From AP-15 sp963736715 (GTDB taxonomy: Bacteria; Pseudomonadota; Alphaproteobacteria; ATCC43930; CGMCC-115725), in contig CAVTQA010000047.1 of the NCBI GenBank assembly GCA_963736715.1, forward strand, positions 124,001 through 188,000: 64,000 bases of DNA. The letters are read 5' to 3'. Shown one piece after another: positions 63,676 to 64,000 of the stretch (positions are counted from its first letter, which is position 1; every line of letters starts with the position of its first letter). The notes under the pieces were generated by a model that saw only the letters and a list, made by a program, of their open reading frames with translations, ran no database searches and was not told the origin of the DNA. The position numbers were made by a program, and so were the translations under genes.

Positions 63676-64000
63676 ATGGCAGTCTCGACCCCGCAACCTA
63701 GCCCAGACGCGCCCCCGATGTCACCCGCAGCGGCGGCTTTCGGCGCGACGGTGACGCGCTTTGCCCCGAGCCCGACCGGCTATCTGCATCTCGGCCATGT
63801 CCGCTCGGCGCTCGAAGGGTGGCGCGCGGCGCGCCGCGATGGAGGCCGCTTCTTGCTCCGGCTCGAGGATATCGACCGGACCCGATGCCGCGATGAGTAT
63901 GCCGCGGCGATCCTCGAGGACCTTGCCTGGCTCGGCGTCGACTGGGACGGGCCGGTGCGCAAGCAGTCGGAGCATTTCGACGACTACCGGCGCGCGCTCG
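63676..64000 (+). CDS. gluQ: Glutamyl-Q tRNA(Asp) synthetase, partial at window edge
   Basis: The first 108 residues: VTRFAPSPTGYLHLGHVRSA (class I signature HLGH), FLLRLEDIDRTRCRDEYAAA and LAWLGVDWDGPVRKQSEHF. This spacing and the short sequence fit GluQRS, a truncated GluRS that glutamylates queuosine in tRNA(Asp), rather than full GluRS, but the rest lies outside the window. ATG 63676 was chosen; an in-frame ATG at 63718 is possible. Confidence 0.8.
   Translation, partial: MAVSTPQPSPDAPPMSPAAAAFGATVTRFAPSPTGYLHLGHVRSALEGWRAARRDGGRFLLRLEDIDRTRCRDEYAAAILEDLAWLGVDWDGPVRKQSEHFDDYRRAL

Overview
The window is GC-rich, densely packed bacterial chromosome. Gene content and order point to an alphaproteobacterium. 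Lineage-typical blocks are ubiE-ubiB-coaBC-dut with mutM divergent, the argH / small lipoprotein / lysA / DUF4175 (TIGR02302-like) run with a TlpA-like thioredoxin gene divergent, an MbfA-type membrane ferritin, a CIRCE-controlled groESL operon and an AcuI-type reductase. I cannot name the genus. No rRNA, tRNA or CRISPR array was seen.

Layout. (1) 0-10.1 kb: an ABC exporter, a mini J-domain protein, a PEP mutase/isocitrate lyase-superfamily enzyme, a PPOX-fold protein and an MFS transporter, then a peptidoglycan-recycling pair (nagA divergent from murQ), a pyridoxal-kinase-type gene and a short-chain dehydrogenase. nagA, pdxY and the dehydrogenase all have broken frames. (2) 10.1-13.7 kb: a PemK/DUF3018 toxin-antitoxin pair bracketed by a duplicated dehydrogenase 3' end, then a decayed, AT-richer stretch with a dead methyltransferase and a frame-broken polysaccharide pyruvyl transferase. 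(3) 13.7-23.8 kb: a glycan-assembly locus with five glycosyltransferases, two small DUF4214-type proteins, a methyltransferase and a ChW-like protein. Two divergent arms each read glycosyltransferase, glycosyltransferase, DUF4214, with overlapping stop/start codons. (4) 24.0-30.5 kb: a coupled operon of an atypical OmpR-type regulator, a type I secretion ABC transporter, its HlyD-type adaptor and a Sel1-repeat protein. (5) 30.5-43 kb: Rrf2 regulator-cysK-moeB, dut/coaBC, ubiB/ubiE, mutM, and CoA-dependent metabolism (enoyl-CoA hydratase, AcuI-like reductase, SCP-x-type thiolase). (6) 43-50 kb: a winged-helix/TolB-like/TPR regulator, several very small proteins, a gene-poor AT-rich kilobase, Kup and a transglutaminase-like protein. 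(7) 50-64 kb: groESL, pyrC, a GlcD-like flavoprotein, mbfA, a DUF882 peptidase, the DUF4175 protein, lysA, lptM, argH, a TlpA-like thioredoxin, an esterase and the start of gluQ.

At least eight genes (nagA, pdxY, the dehydrogenase, cysK, ubiB, the DUF4175 gene and probably two others) need single-base corrections, mostly in short homopolymers. Some of these are housekeeping genes, so part of the damage is probably sequence error. The 11.3-13.7 kb decay, which also has in-frame stops, looks biological. The most interesting candidate system is the glycosyltransferase/DUF4214 locus beside an orphan type I secretion operon with no visible substrate. A glycosylated, type I-secreted surface product is an inference only.
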